Below, one piece after another: positions 5,878 to 10,753 of a stretch of 10,753 nt of DNA. The DNA is taken from positions 1-10,753 of the forward strand of contig JAHWHI010000022.1 of the NCBI GenBank assembly GCA_019323355.1. Reading direction: 5' to 3'. The translations under genes were made by a program, and so were the position numbers. Below the pieces are notes generated by a model. It did not search any database and had not been told where the DNA came from. It saw only the letters and a program-made list of their open reading frames with translations. Every line of letters begins with the position of its first letter. The first letter of the stretch is position 1. The stretch comes from Candidatus Woesearchaeota archaeon (GTDB lineage: Archaea > Nanobdellota > Nanobdellia > Woesearchaeales > WJKV01).

Positions 5878-6528
5878 TTGCTAGGTCCGCCTGGAAGCGG
5901 AAAAGGAACCCATGCCAGAAAGCTTCATGCCAAGTATGGATTCACAGTTGTCGGAACAGGAGAGATACTTAGGAATGAAATTAAAAAAGGCACAAAATCA
6001 GGAAAAGAGATCGAAGATCTTATGAAGACTGGAAAATTGTTTCCTGACGAATTGATGGGAAAGATAGTTTCCAAGAAAATAGAAAGCACTAGGAACGGGA
6101 AAGGTTTTGTCTTTGACGGCTATCCGCGGACAACCAGCCAAGCAGATTTCTTGGACCAGTTCCTGTCAAAGAAAAAGATGGAGATAAATATTGTCTTTGA
6201 TATCCTTGTTCCTGAAAAGGTTGCAGTCGACAGGATTTCTGGGAGATGGAACTGTCCAAAGTGCGGATTCATCTATCATGTAAAATATATCCCGCCAAAG
6301 ACATTAGGGATATGTGACAAGTGCGGTGCAGGCCTGACGCAAAGGGCTGATGAAAAACCTGATATTGTCAAGAAACGCTTCAAGGAATACCATAAGCTTA
6401 CAGAACCTCTCAGAGATTACTACAAAGAAAATGATGTCTTGTGGGAAGTTGACGGTACAGGAACTCCTGAAGAAGTTTTCAATGAAATAATTAGAATAAT
6501 TGATTCTATGCAAAAAGAGAAGCAATGA
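5878..6528 (+). CDS. adk: Adenylate kinase, long form with Cys4 zinc LID (start uncertain)
   Basis: It interconverts ATP + AMP and 2 ADP in the cytosol. Counting from the TTG at 5878, the P-loop GPPGSGKGT is at 3-11, the AMP-binding segment TGEILRNEI at 27-35, FDGYPRTTSQ at 79-88, and the LID has Cys at 126, 129, 146 and 149 (C-x2-C-x16-C-x2-C), the zinc-binding pattern of many bacterial enzymes. RADE (156-159) and KKRFKEY (165-171) are the usual catalytic arginine regions. This long zinc form differs from the short AdkA enzyme of methanogens and Sulfolobales. The TTG is the first standard start codon in frame but cuts off most of the first beta strand, so the true N-terminus probably lies upstream (see 5844-5877). 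It follows the tRNA-Thr with no room for its own promoter and overlaps truD by 23 bases tail to tail. Confidence 0.9.
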   Translation: MLGPPGSGKGTHARKLHAKYGFTVVGTGEILRNEIKKGTKSGKEIEDLMKTGKLFPDELMGKIVSKKIESTRNGKGFVFDGYPRTTSQADFLDQFLSKKKMEINIVFDILVPEKVAVDRISGRWNCPKCGFIYHVKYIPPKTLGICDKCGAGLTQRADEKPDIVKKRFKEYHKLTEPLRDYYKENDVLWEVDGTGTPEEVFNEIIRIIDSMQKEKQ

Positions 6529-7459
6529 ATTCAGTTGCATAGCTTCCTGTCGGCAGTGAGAACGATACCACAGCTTTGCTCTTCTTGTTAAAGAATTCAT
6601 CTTGGACAATTTCCTCTATCTTTACATCCTGTGCAGATACTGTCCGTTTTCTCATCTCACCTTCTGTGAACATGTTTGGAATCTCGCGCATTATGAAATC
6701 CCTTAGTTCAAGCCCGTCTGATCTGATCATGTGCATTGCAGTTTCTTCAATATCTTTATCCTTGAATTCAGTTGCATACCCAACAATAGGAACCTCTTTT
6801 GCTTTTGTTTTCTGTGCGCATTCGTTCCAGATGTGGGACTGGTATGCGTGGATATAGAAAGATACGATCCGTCTTGGCTGCACCCTTATTGCCCCTAAGA
6901 AATCAGTGGGATTTTTCTCAAGGTATTCGATAACGCCGGGGTCATTGATAAGTTCACAAGCCTCTTTGAATTTTCGCTGGAGCAGAAATCTTCCGATCTT
7001 GACATTGTTTTTTGATATCCGCTGCTCTCCGAAATAATTTATATATTCTATCTTTTTCTTCCTTCCTATTTTTTTCTTTATCCTATCAACATCAGCATTA
7101 TCGAGATTTCTTATTGTTATCCTGAAACGGTTGCCATCATGGGCTCCCAGAGAAATAGGCGCATTTGAGGTCCCCAACACCCTGATCTCAAGGTCTTTAA
7201 TGTTGAGTTTCTCCAGCTTGAGCTGGTAGTCTCCCCTAACTGACATGTATTGTGTTGTGATGGCGCGCTTGTCTTTTGCTCCTGCAAAACCAATCTTAGG
7301 CATTGGAACACCCAGAGCTCTTGCTACCTGACGTACCGCGTCCATAGTGCTATAATTCTTCTTGGTTATAGAAAAATAAGTATAATTACCATCACAGGTT
7401 CTAGGTTCGAATATCTCCTCGACAATAAAATCTTCTGGAATGTGTTTTAGTTCGTACAT
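6506..7459 (-). CDS. truD: TruD, tRNA pseudouridine(13) synthase
   Basis: TruD turns U13 in the D arm of certain tRNAs into pseudouridine. From the ATG at 7459 the protein is 317 aa, a little shorter than the E. coli enzyme. Family motifs in order: IPEDFIVEE (7-15), the catalytic GFAGAKDKRAITTQ (57-70) with nucleophile Asp63, HDGNRFRI (near 107-114), the AYQSHIWN segment in the second half and LPTGSYATEF near the C-terminus. An in-frame ATG at 7519 would add 20 residues that overlap the end of the lipoprotein gene and its own TATA box, so 7459 is chosen; it is also where homology begins. A weak GGTGG site is 3 bases before it. The gene is convergent with adk. Confidence 0.93.
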   Translation of the reverse strand: MYELKHIPEDFIVEEIFEPRTCDGNYTYFSITKKNYSTMDAVRQVARALGVPMPKIGFAGAKDKRAITTQYMSVRGDYQLKLEKLNIKDLEIRVLGTSNAPISLGAHDGNRFRITIRNLDNADVDRIKKKIGRKKKIEYINYFGEQRISKNNVKIGRFLLQRKFKEACELINDPGVIEYLEKNPTDFLGAIRVQPRRIVSFYIHAYQSHIWNECAQKTKAKEVPIVGYATEFKDKDIEETAMHMIRSDGLELRDFIMREIPNMFTEGEMRKRTVSAQDVKIEEIVQDEFFNKKSKAVVSFSLPTGSYATEFIASLFA

Positions 7460-7492
7460 CTTCCACCAAACAACATATAGAAGACTAGGTTT

Positions 7493-7499
7493 TTTAAAG
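7493..7499 (-). promoter_or_regulatory. Possible TATA box for truD
   Basis: The minus strand reads CTTTAAAAAA here, about 36 bases before the truD ATG, which would leave a leader of about 9 bases. It lies in the 47-base gap after the lipoprotein gene, so truD may have its own promoter or be read through from the lipoprotein. A CTAGG (7485-7489) / CCTAG (7506-7510) inverted repeat flanks it. Confidence 0.35.
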
Positions 7500-7506
7500 C
7501 CTTCGC

Positions 7507-8595
7507 CTAGGCACCGCACAGGTTGTTGAAGTAGGTGCTGACAGTGCTCATAACTTCATCCTCTGTGAGCCAGTCATTGAACAAGAACCTGAACACAGCA
7601 TTCTTCTCAGGAATATAGATGTAAGCACGCTTTGTGATTGTCACTGCTTTATCCTGTTCGCTTGCTGTTGGAAAATAGGCGACATTTGCGATTGTCCCTC
7701 CGAATTCCAGATCTTCCTCTCTTGCACCCTCATACTGGCCCATCAATTCCCTGATTATCGCGTGCGTCTCATTGACGTATCTTAGAAAATCAAGTTCGTC
7801 CCCAAGCTCGAGATATGCGAGATTGAATATCCTTTTGTTATCACCTAATTTCTGGTAGTCTGCAGAATATGCCAGCAGAATGTCAAATTTGCCTATCTTG
7901 TACTCTGAAGCTTTGTATATCTTAGTGTCATTAACATTTGCTATTATTGAAACTGGATTCAGCATGAAGGGGCCGATGTTCACAGGCAGGAGATTCTCTA
8001 TCGAATTGTTCTCTGCGCATTCAAAAAGATTCTTCTCTGAGTAGAATTCAAGATCTAAAATCGGGCAATCTTTTTCCTGGTCGACCATTGAACCGTCTTC
8101 ACAGGAGTATTTGTCAGAAGGCCTGCCAGCACAATCTTTTGCAGGACAGAATTTCCATTCCCCATTGATCTTCGTCATCTTCAGAAAGTTCGGATCATCT
8201 TCTGGCGGAAGTGTGACTGTCATCTCTCTCTTGTCCCTGATATCTTTCCTTGAAAATTCTTTGATATGGAGATCTGCTGTGACAAAAGCTGTATCCTCTC
8301 CAGAGAACTTGATTTCTTTTACAGTATAATCGCAGCTCAGGATTGACACTGTCCTGAAGCTAAGTTTAGATATTCGTTTTAGATCTTTGTATTCAAAAGA
8401 ATCTTCTGTGAATGAATATAACGAGCCTAAAAGGTCCCAGTTTTCCCTGATCCTTGCTTTGCATTGGTTGTAGAGCACCTCTTCGATCTGTTTCCAATCA
8501 TCTGAGTGCGGAGTATCATTTTCTTTCTCAATATTAGCGCAGCCACTAAGCATGACTAGCCCAATGATCAGCATTGCCAAAGCCAGCTTTTTCAT
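7507..8595 (-). CDS. Lipoprotein with NTF2-like N-terminal region and Cys-containing middle
   Basis: A 362-aa predicted lipoprotein. MKKLALAMLIIGLVMLSGC is a classic lipoprotein signal with lipobox LSGC, Cys19 being the attachment residue. Residues about 33-150 (paired helices, then strands ending in NGEWKF) resemble an NTF2-like fold by pattern only. A short segment has Cys at 150, 155, 165, 177 and 193, which could form disulfides outside the cell. Residues about 205-360 form a second alpha/beta domain I do not recognise. The protein is expected to sit on the outer face of the membrane. The TATA box is centred about 27 bases before the ATG, so the transcript is probably leaderless. It shares a palindromic promoter region with the divergent lipoprotein at 8710. 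The substrate or partner is unknown. Confidence 0.8.
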   Translation of the reverse strand: MKKLALAMLIIGLVMLSGCANIEKENDTPHSDDWKQIEEVLYNQCKARIRENWDLLGSLYSFTEDSFEYKDLKRISKLSFRTVSILSCDYTVKEIKFSGEDTAFVTADLHIKEFSRKDIRDKREMTVTLPPEDDPNFLKMTKINGEWKFCPAKDCAGRPSDKYSCEDGSMVDQEKDCPILDLEFYSEKNLFECAENNSIENLLPVNIGPFMLNPVSIIANVNDTKIYKASEYKIGKFDILLAYSADYQKLGDNKRIFNLAYLELGDELDFLRYVNETHAIIRELMGQYEGAREEDLEFGGTIANVAYFPTASEQDKAVTITKRAYIYIPEKNAVFRFLFNDWLTEDEVMSTVSTYFNNLCGA

Positions 8596-8618
8596 GATTA
8601 CAGAAATCAGGGCATAAT

Positions 8619-8626
8619 TTATAAAT
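8619..8626 (-). promoter_or_regulatory. TATA box for the 362-aa lipoprotein
   Basis: The minus strand reads ATTTATAA, centred about 27 bases before the ATG at 8595. The inverted repeat at 8628-8646 touches its upstream edge, the place where the TFB recognition element would sit. Confidence 0.6.
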
Positions 8627-8627
8627 C

Positions 8628-8646
8628 TTGTGAATCCAAATCACAA
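8628..8646. promoter_or_regulatory. Operator-like inverted repeat TTGTGA-N7-TCACAA
   Basis: TTGTGA (8628-8633) and TCACAA (8641-8646) are perfect inverted copies separated by seven bases. The symmetry continues outward as AAATC (8623-8627) and GATTT (8650-8654), with three extra bases on the right, into the TATA box on each side. The repeat sits between two divergent TATA boxes and covers the upstream edge of both, which suits a dimeric regulator acting on both lipoprotein genes. The regulator is not identifiable from this window. Confidence 0.55.
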
Positions 8647-8650
8647 AAAG

Positions 8651-8659
8651 ATTTATATA
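8651..8659 (+). promoter_or_regulatory. TATA box for the Met-rich lipoprotein
   Basis: ATTTATATA is centred about 51-54 bases before the start codon, predicting transcription near 8682 and a leader of about 25 bases that carries the Shine-Dalgarno site. A second AT-rich block (TTATAATATA, 8665-8674) is an alternative. Confidence 0.5.
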
Positions 8660-8698
8660 TGTGCTTATAATATAGAGCATCAGAACGATTAACTATTT

Positions 8699-8705
8699 GA
8701 GGTGA
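8699..8705 (+). promoter_or_regulatory. Shine-Dalgarno GAGGTGA
   Basis: GAGGTGA lies 4 bases before the ATG at 8710 and 1 base before the ATG at 8707, so it favours the second Met codon. Unlike most genes here, this one has a true leader. Confidence 0.55.
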
Positions 8706-8709
8706 TATG

Positions 8710-9354
8710 ATGAAGAAGATTGTTGCTATATTGTGCGTACTTCTTTTGTTTGCAATTACTGCATGTGCTCCACAAGCACCTATGGAAGAAGCAGAAGATA
8801 TGCCAATGGAACAGCCAGAGATGCCAGCGATGGAACCAGAAGCAATGGAAGAGCCAGAGATGCCAATGGAAACAATGCCAGCAGCAGAGCCAGAAGAAGA
8901 ACCAGAAGATATGGAAATGATGGAGCCAGAAGAGCCGGCTGAAGAAAAGACAGATATCGAAAAGTTCAAAGAAACAAGTGAATATCTGCAGGGAACTCCT
9001 GGAGATGTAAGGGCTGGTTCATATGAAGCGCCTGAATTCTTGAAGACAATCGCTTTCAAGGACAAGCTTGGGAACAGGCTGACCTGGTGGGGAATTGGCT
9101 TTGAGATAAACCAGATTGAAAAATATGCAGTCACAATTGTCACTTTCCCTAACGGAGAGGCAAAGGCATGGGACCTTGATGTATATGACGATGTCATCTT
9201 TGACAATTCGCCACAGTGTCAGGGAGAAGCAAACTGCGGAGACATCCCATTCGCTTACACGTGGGACCTAAGAGGAAGGACAATATTATACTGCCCTCTA
9301 AGCATTCCAATCTGTAAACAGGCAAAGCAGAAGTATGTAAATCCATACAACTAG
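8710..9354 (+). CDS. Lipoprotein with Met/Glu/Pro-rich stalk and Cys-containing domain
   Basis: From 8710 the product is 214 aa; an ATG at 8707 would add one Met, and residue numbers here count from it. The signal MKKIVAILCVLLLFAITAC has lipobox ITAC with Cys20. Residues 24-80 are a low-complexity stalk of Met, Glu, Pro and Ala holding 12 Met between 26 and 72, with near-repeats such as PEMPMET and PEMPAME. The C-terminal domain (about 83-215) has a paired Trp (127-128), several strands, and Cys at 171, 177, 196 and 203, which could form two disulfides or bind a metal. I do not recognise the domain. The stalk probably spaces the domain from the membrane. It is divergent from the other lipoprotein with a shared operator-like repeat, and a T-rich terminator follows. 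Confidence 0.8.
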   Translation: MKKIVAILCVLLLFAITACAPQAPMEEAEDMPMEQPEMPAMEPEAMEEPEMPMETMPAAEPEEEPEDMEMMEPEEPAEEKTDIEKFKETSEYLQGTPGDVRAGSYEAPEFLKTIAFKDKLGNRLTWWGIGFEINQIEKYAVTIVTFPNGEAKAWDLDVYDDVIFDNSPQCQGEANCGDIPFAYTWDLRGRTILYCPLSIPICKQAKQKYVNPYN

Positions 9355-9355
9355 A

Positions 9356-9385
9356 TTTTTATTTTATTATTTTTTATTCTTTCTT
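9356..9385 (+). terminator. T-rich archaeal terminator
   Basis: Beginning two bases after the lipoprotein stop codon, the plus strand carries T5, T4 and T6 runs and further T-rich stretches with only A and C between. Archaeal RNA polymerase stops at such U-tracts without a hairpin. It fills the gap to the convergent DUF4145/HEPN-like gene. Confidence 0.65.
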
Positions 9386-9390
9386 ATTTA

Positions 9391-10116
9391 TTATTTCTGA
9401 AAGATCTTGTTTAGAATATCCAGTGTATAAAGTATCATTGCATGGGTCTGTTCTTTTGAAGGTTTGAAGGTCTCCTTCTTCTTGTGCACAGAGCTGACAC
9501 GAACCTTGTTGATAAGATGTATCTGCTCATTTATCCCCGGACCAAGATCGATGCTTTTCTCTGACAGTTTTGCCACGATTTTTCCGAGCCCGATTCCAGG
9601 CGAGGTCTCGAGAAGGTCATTGTTTGTTTTCGCAAAATAAAGATGATGCAATCCAATCTCCAGTATCCTTGCGCATAGGATGACTGAGGCACGATAACAT
9701 TGTGAATCAAAGCATTTCTGCAGTTCTTCAAAGTCGGCTTTCATCTCGTTTTGTATGTCTGATGGAAAATCTGGAAGGTTTGATCCGAATTTTGTCTGCT
9801 TTGTCTCCTTGATGTCCAGGCTCGCGTAGTTCTCTGCGACCTGATCGATCAATTTTTTTATTTTCTCTACCTGCTTCTGGTCGTACAGTTCTCCGATCCT
9901 TTCTAACAGCTGCAGTAGCTGGCTCACTTTCTGCAGATCTTTTGGGTCTGCTGACAGTGAGATGATCTCTTTTTTCATGTCATTCAGCTTTGATTTTCCT
10001 GTCTGCATGTAGTAGTTCGCTTTTGTCCTGCTGAAATCATAGAGCTTGTCTGACTCTGCCTGTGACAGATAAGAAAGGCAATCCATGAATGTCTTCAGGT
10101 TCTGTGAAAATCCCAT
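9391..10116 (-). CDS. DUF4145/HEPN-like protein with helical N-terminal half
   Basis: A 241-aa all-helical protein. Residues about 1-110 are charged and coiled-coil-like. Residues about 123-240 match the pattern of DUF4145-type HEPN domains: FEELQKCFDSQCYRASVILCARILEIGL (split as 129-140 and 141-156), then LGKIVAKL, and NKVRVSSVH (203-211), which holds an R-x4-H motif (Arg206, His211). In HEPN proteins this motif forms an RNase site at a dimer interface, but many DUF4145 proteins have no shown activity. No MNT nucleotidyltransferase or other antitoxin lies beside it, so a toxin-antitoxin reading is unsupported. A TATA box about 29 bases before the ATG suggests a leaderless transcript. It is divergent from the DUF1385 gene and convergent with the Met-rich lipoprotein. 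Confidence 0.75.
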   Translation of the reverse strand: MGFSQNLKTFMDCLSYLSQAESDKLYDFSRTKANYYMQTGKSKLNDMKKEIISLSADPKDLQKVSQLLQLLERIGELYDQKQVEKIKKLIDQVAENYASLDIKETKQTKFGSNLPDFPSDIQNEMKADFEELQKCFDSQCYRASVILCARILEIGLHHLYFAKTNNDLLETSPGIGLGKIVAKLSEKSIDLGPGINEQIHLINKVRVSSVHKKKETFKPSKEQTHAMILYTLDILNKIFQK

Positions 10117-10138
10117 ATCAACTGGAACATATTCCTAT

Positions 10139-10149
10139 CATATAAATAT
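10139..10149 (-). promoter_or_regulatory. TATA box for the DUF4145/HEPN-like gene
   Basis: The minus strand reads ATATTTATATG, centred about 28 bases before the ATG at 10116. Between it and the start codon lies GGAA-N4-TTCC (10124-10135 on the plus strand), a short inverted repeat near the predicted transcript start. Confidence 0.5.
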
Positions 10150-10167
10150 ATTGTTTCATGCATAAGG

Positions 10168-10175
10168 TTTAAATA
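10168..10175 (+). promoter_or_regulatory. TATA box TTTAAATA for the DUF1385 gene
   Basis: TTTAAATA is centred about 28-29 bases before the ATG at 10200, with no Shine-Dalgarno site between them. Position and octamer match the promoter of the 188-aa gene. Confidence 0.6.
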
Positions 10176-10199
10176 GTGACTTCAAATTTGACTTTTAAA

Positions 10200-10753
10200 A
10201 TGGGATGCGCAGGAAAACCAGTGGTCGGAGGTCAGGCAGTCATCGAGGGCGTGATGATGAAGTCCAAGGACCAGATGGCAATTGCTGTGAGAAAACCCAA
10301 CAACAAGATTATTGTCAAGAAAGAAAAACTCAAATCTATTGTCTACAAAAACAAATTCTTCAACCTGCCATTGATACGCGGAATTGTTGTCCTTTTTGAG
10401 ACCTTGATCATTGGAATTAAAGCATTGACATTCTCTGCGAATGTCGCTGTTGAAGAAGAGACATCCAAGAAAGGAAAGAGGGAGAAGCTTAGCGGGTGGT
10501 CGATCGCTTTCACGATATTGATATCGATCGCTCTTGCAGTCGGGATCTTTGTCCTGCTCCCATTGTTCCTTACAGGACTTCTTACAAAATCACACGGATT
10601 TTATTTCAATCTTATTGACGGAGTCATTAGGATAGGGATATTCATACTTTACATAGGTGCGATATCTTTTATGAAAGATGTCAAGCGCCTGTTCCAGTAC
10701 CATGGAGCAGAGCACAAGAGTGTATTTTGTTTTGAGGCTGGAAAAAAATTAAC
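10200..10753 (+). CDS. DUF1385 (YqhQ-family) membrane protein, 3' end outside window
   Basis: The first 184 residues of a gene that runs off the window. The N-terminus PVVGGQAVIEGVMM (7-20) followed by AIAVRKP (27-33) is the DUF1385 signature, LPLIRGIVVLFETLIIGIKAL (split as 56-65 and 66-76) is the next conserved block, and FQYHGAEHKSVFCFEAG (165-181) is the conserved His-Gly-Ala-Glu-His segment. Two hydrophobic helices lie at about 101-128 and 138-158, with a possible shallower one at 60-76. The function of the family is not established; the conserved Glu and His residues have led to suggestions of a metal-dependent membrane protein. The ATG at 10200 is fixed by the family N-terminus and by the TATA box. 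The family is common in bacteria and also occurs in some DPANN archaea. Confidence 0.88.
   Translation, partial: MGCAGKPVVGGQAVIEGVMMKSKDQMAIAVRKPNNKIIVKKEKLKSIVYKNKFFNLPLIRGIVVLFETLIIGIKALTFSANVAVEEETSKKGKREKLSGWSIAFTILISIALAVGIFVLLPLFLTGLLTKSHGFYFNLIDGVIRIGIFILYIGAISFMKDVKRLFQYHGAEHKSVFCFEAGKKL

Noticed and set aside
7460..7519. N-terminal extension of truD from an ATG at 7519
   Set aside because: TruD homology begins at MYELKHIPEDF (7459), and the extension overlaps the stop of the lipoprotein gene and a likely TATA box.
8629..8645. CRP-type binding site (TGTGA/TCACA)
   Set aside because: The spacer is seven bases, not the six of the CRP site, and CRP is a bacterial regulator. I keep only the neutral reading of an operator-like repeat.
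8619..9206. Long antisense reading frame rich in Ser, Ile and Gly opposite the Met-rich lipoprotein
   Set aside because: Its composition is the mirror of the Met/Glu/Pro repeat codons, it ends in the shared promoter region, and it has no start signals. The plus-strand frame has a signal peptide and lipobox.
1..10753. CRISPR array, insertion sequence, integrase or attachment site
   Set aside because: No regularly spaced repeats, terminal inverted repeats, transposase motifs or duplicated tRNA 3' end were seen.

Overview
The window looks like a compact chromosomal segment of a small-genome archaeon, most likely a DPANN lineage of the Woesearchaeota/Pacearchaeota type. The archaeal signs are the wybutosine gene taw3, a Ygr210-type TGS GTPase, a tRNA with no encoded CCA, and TATA boxes centred about 27-30 bases before start codons with almost no room for a 5' leader. 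The lineage is inferred from gene content and style; no marker gene settles it. There is no insertion sequence, integrase, CRISPR array or phage gene, and no gene-free stretch longer than about 110 bases.

Layout. 1-944: end of a surface protein with beta-sandwich-like repeats, an acidic linker and a C-terminal membrane anchor (+). 934-2072: two-gene operon on the minus strand, an uncharacterised helical protein followed with a 4-base ATGA overlap by taw3. 2079-2185: divergent promoter region rich in inverted repeats. 2186-3847: uncharacterised membrane protein with a signal peptide and five membrane helices (+). 3853-5052: Ygr210/YchF-type GTPase (-). 5137-5703: 188-aa uncharacterised protein (+). 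5753-5825: tRNA-Thr(TGT), then at once a zinc-type adenylate kinase whose start is abnormal (+). 6506-7459: truD (-), overlapping the end of adk by 23 bases. 7507-8595 and 8710-9354: two divergent lipoproteins sharing a symmetric promoter region with a perfect TTGTGA-N7-TCACAA inverted repeat. 9391-10116: DUF4145/HEPN-like protein (-). 10200-10753: start of a DUF1385/YqhQ-family membrane protein (+), cut by the window end.

How it fits together. Several genes serve RNA and translation: taw3 (tRNA-Phe position 37), truD (U13 to pseudouridine), tRNA-Thr and the TGS GTPase. The rest is mostly envelope: the anchored surface protein, the polytopic protein, two lipoproteins and the DUF1385 protein. 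No single new defence or biosynthetic system stands out. The signals most worth a second look are the missing adk start codon (one extra A in an A-run would explain it), the likely tRNA-mRNA joint transcript, the non-canonical elbow bases of the tRNA-Thr, and the palindromic shared promoter of the lipoprotein pair.
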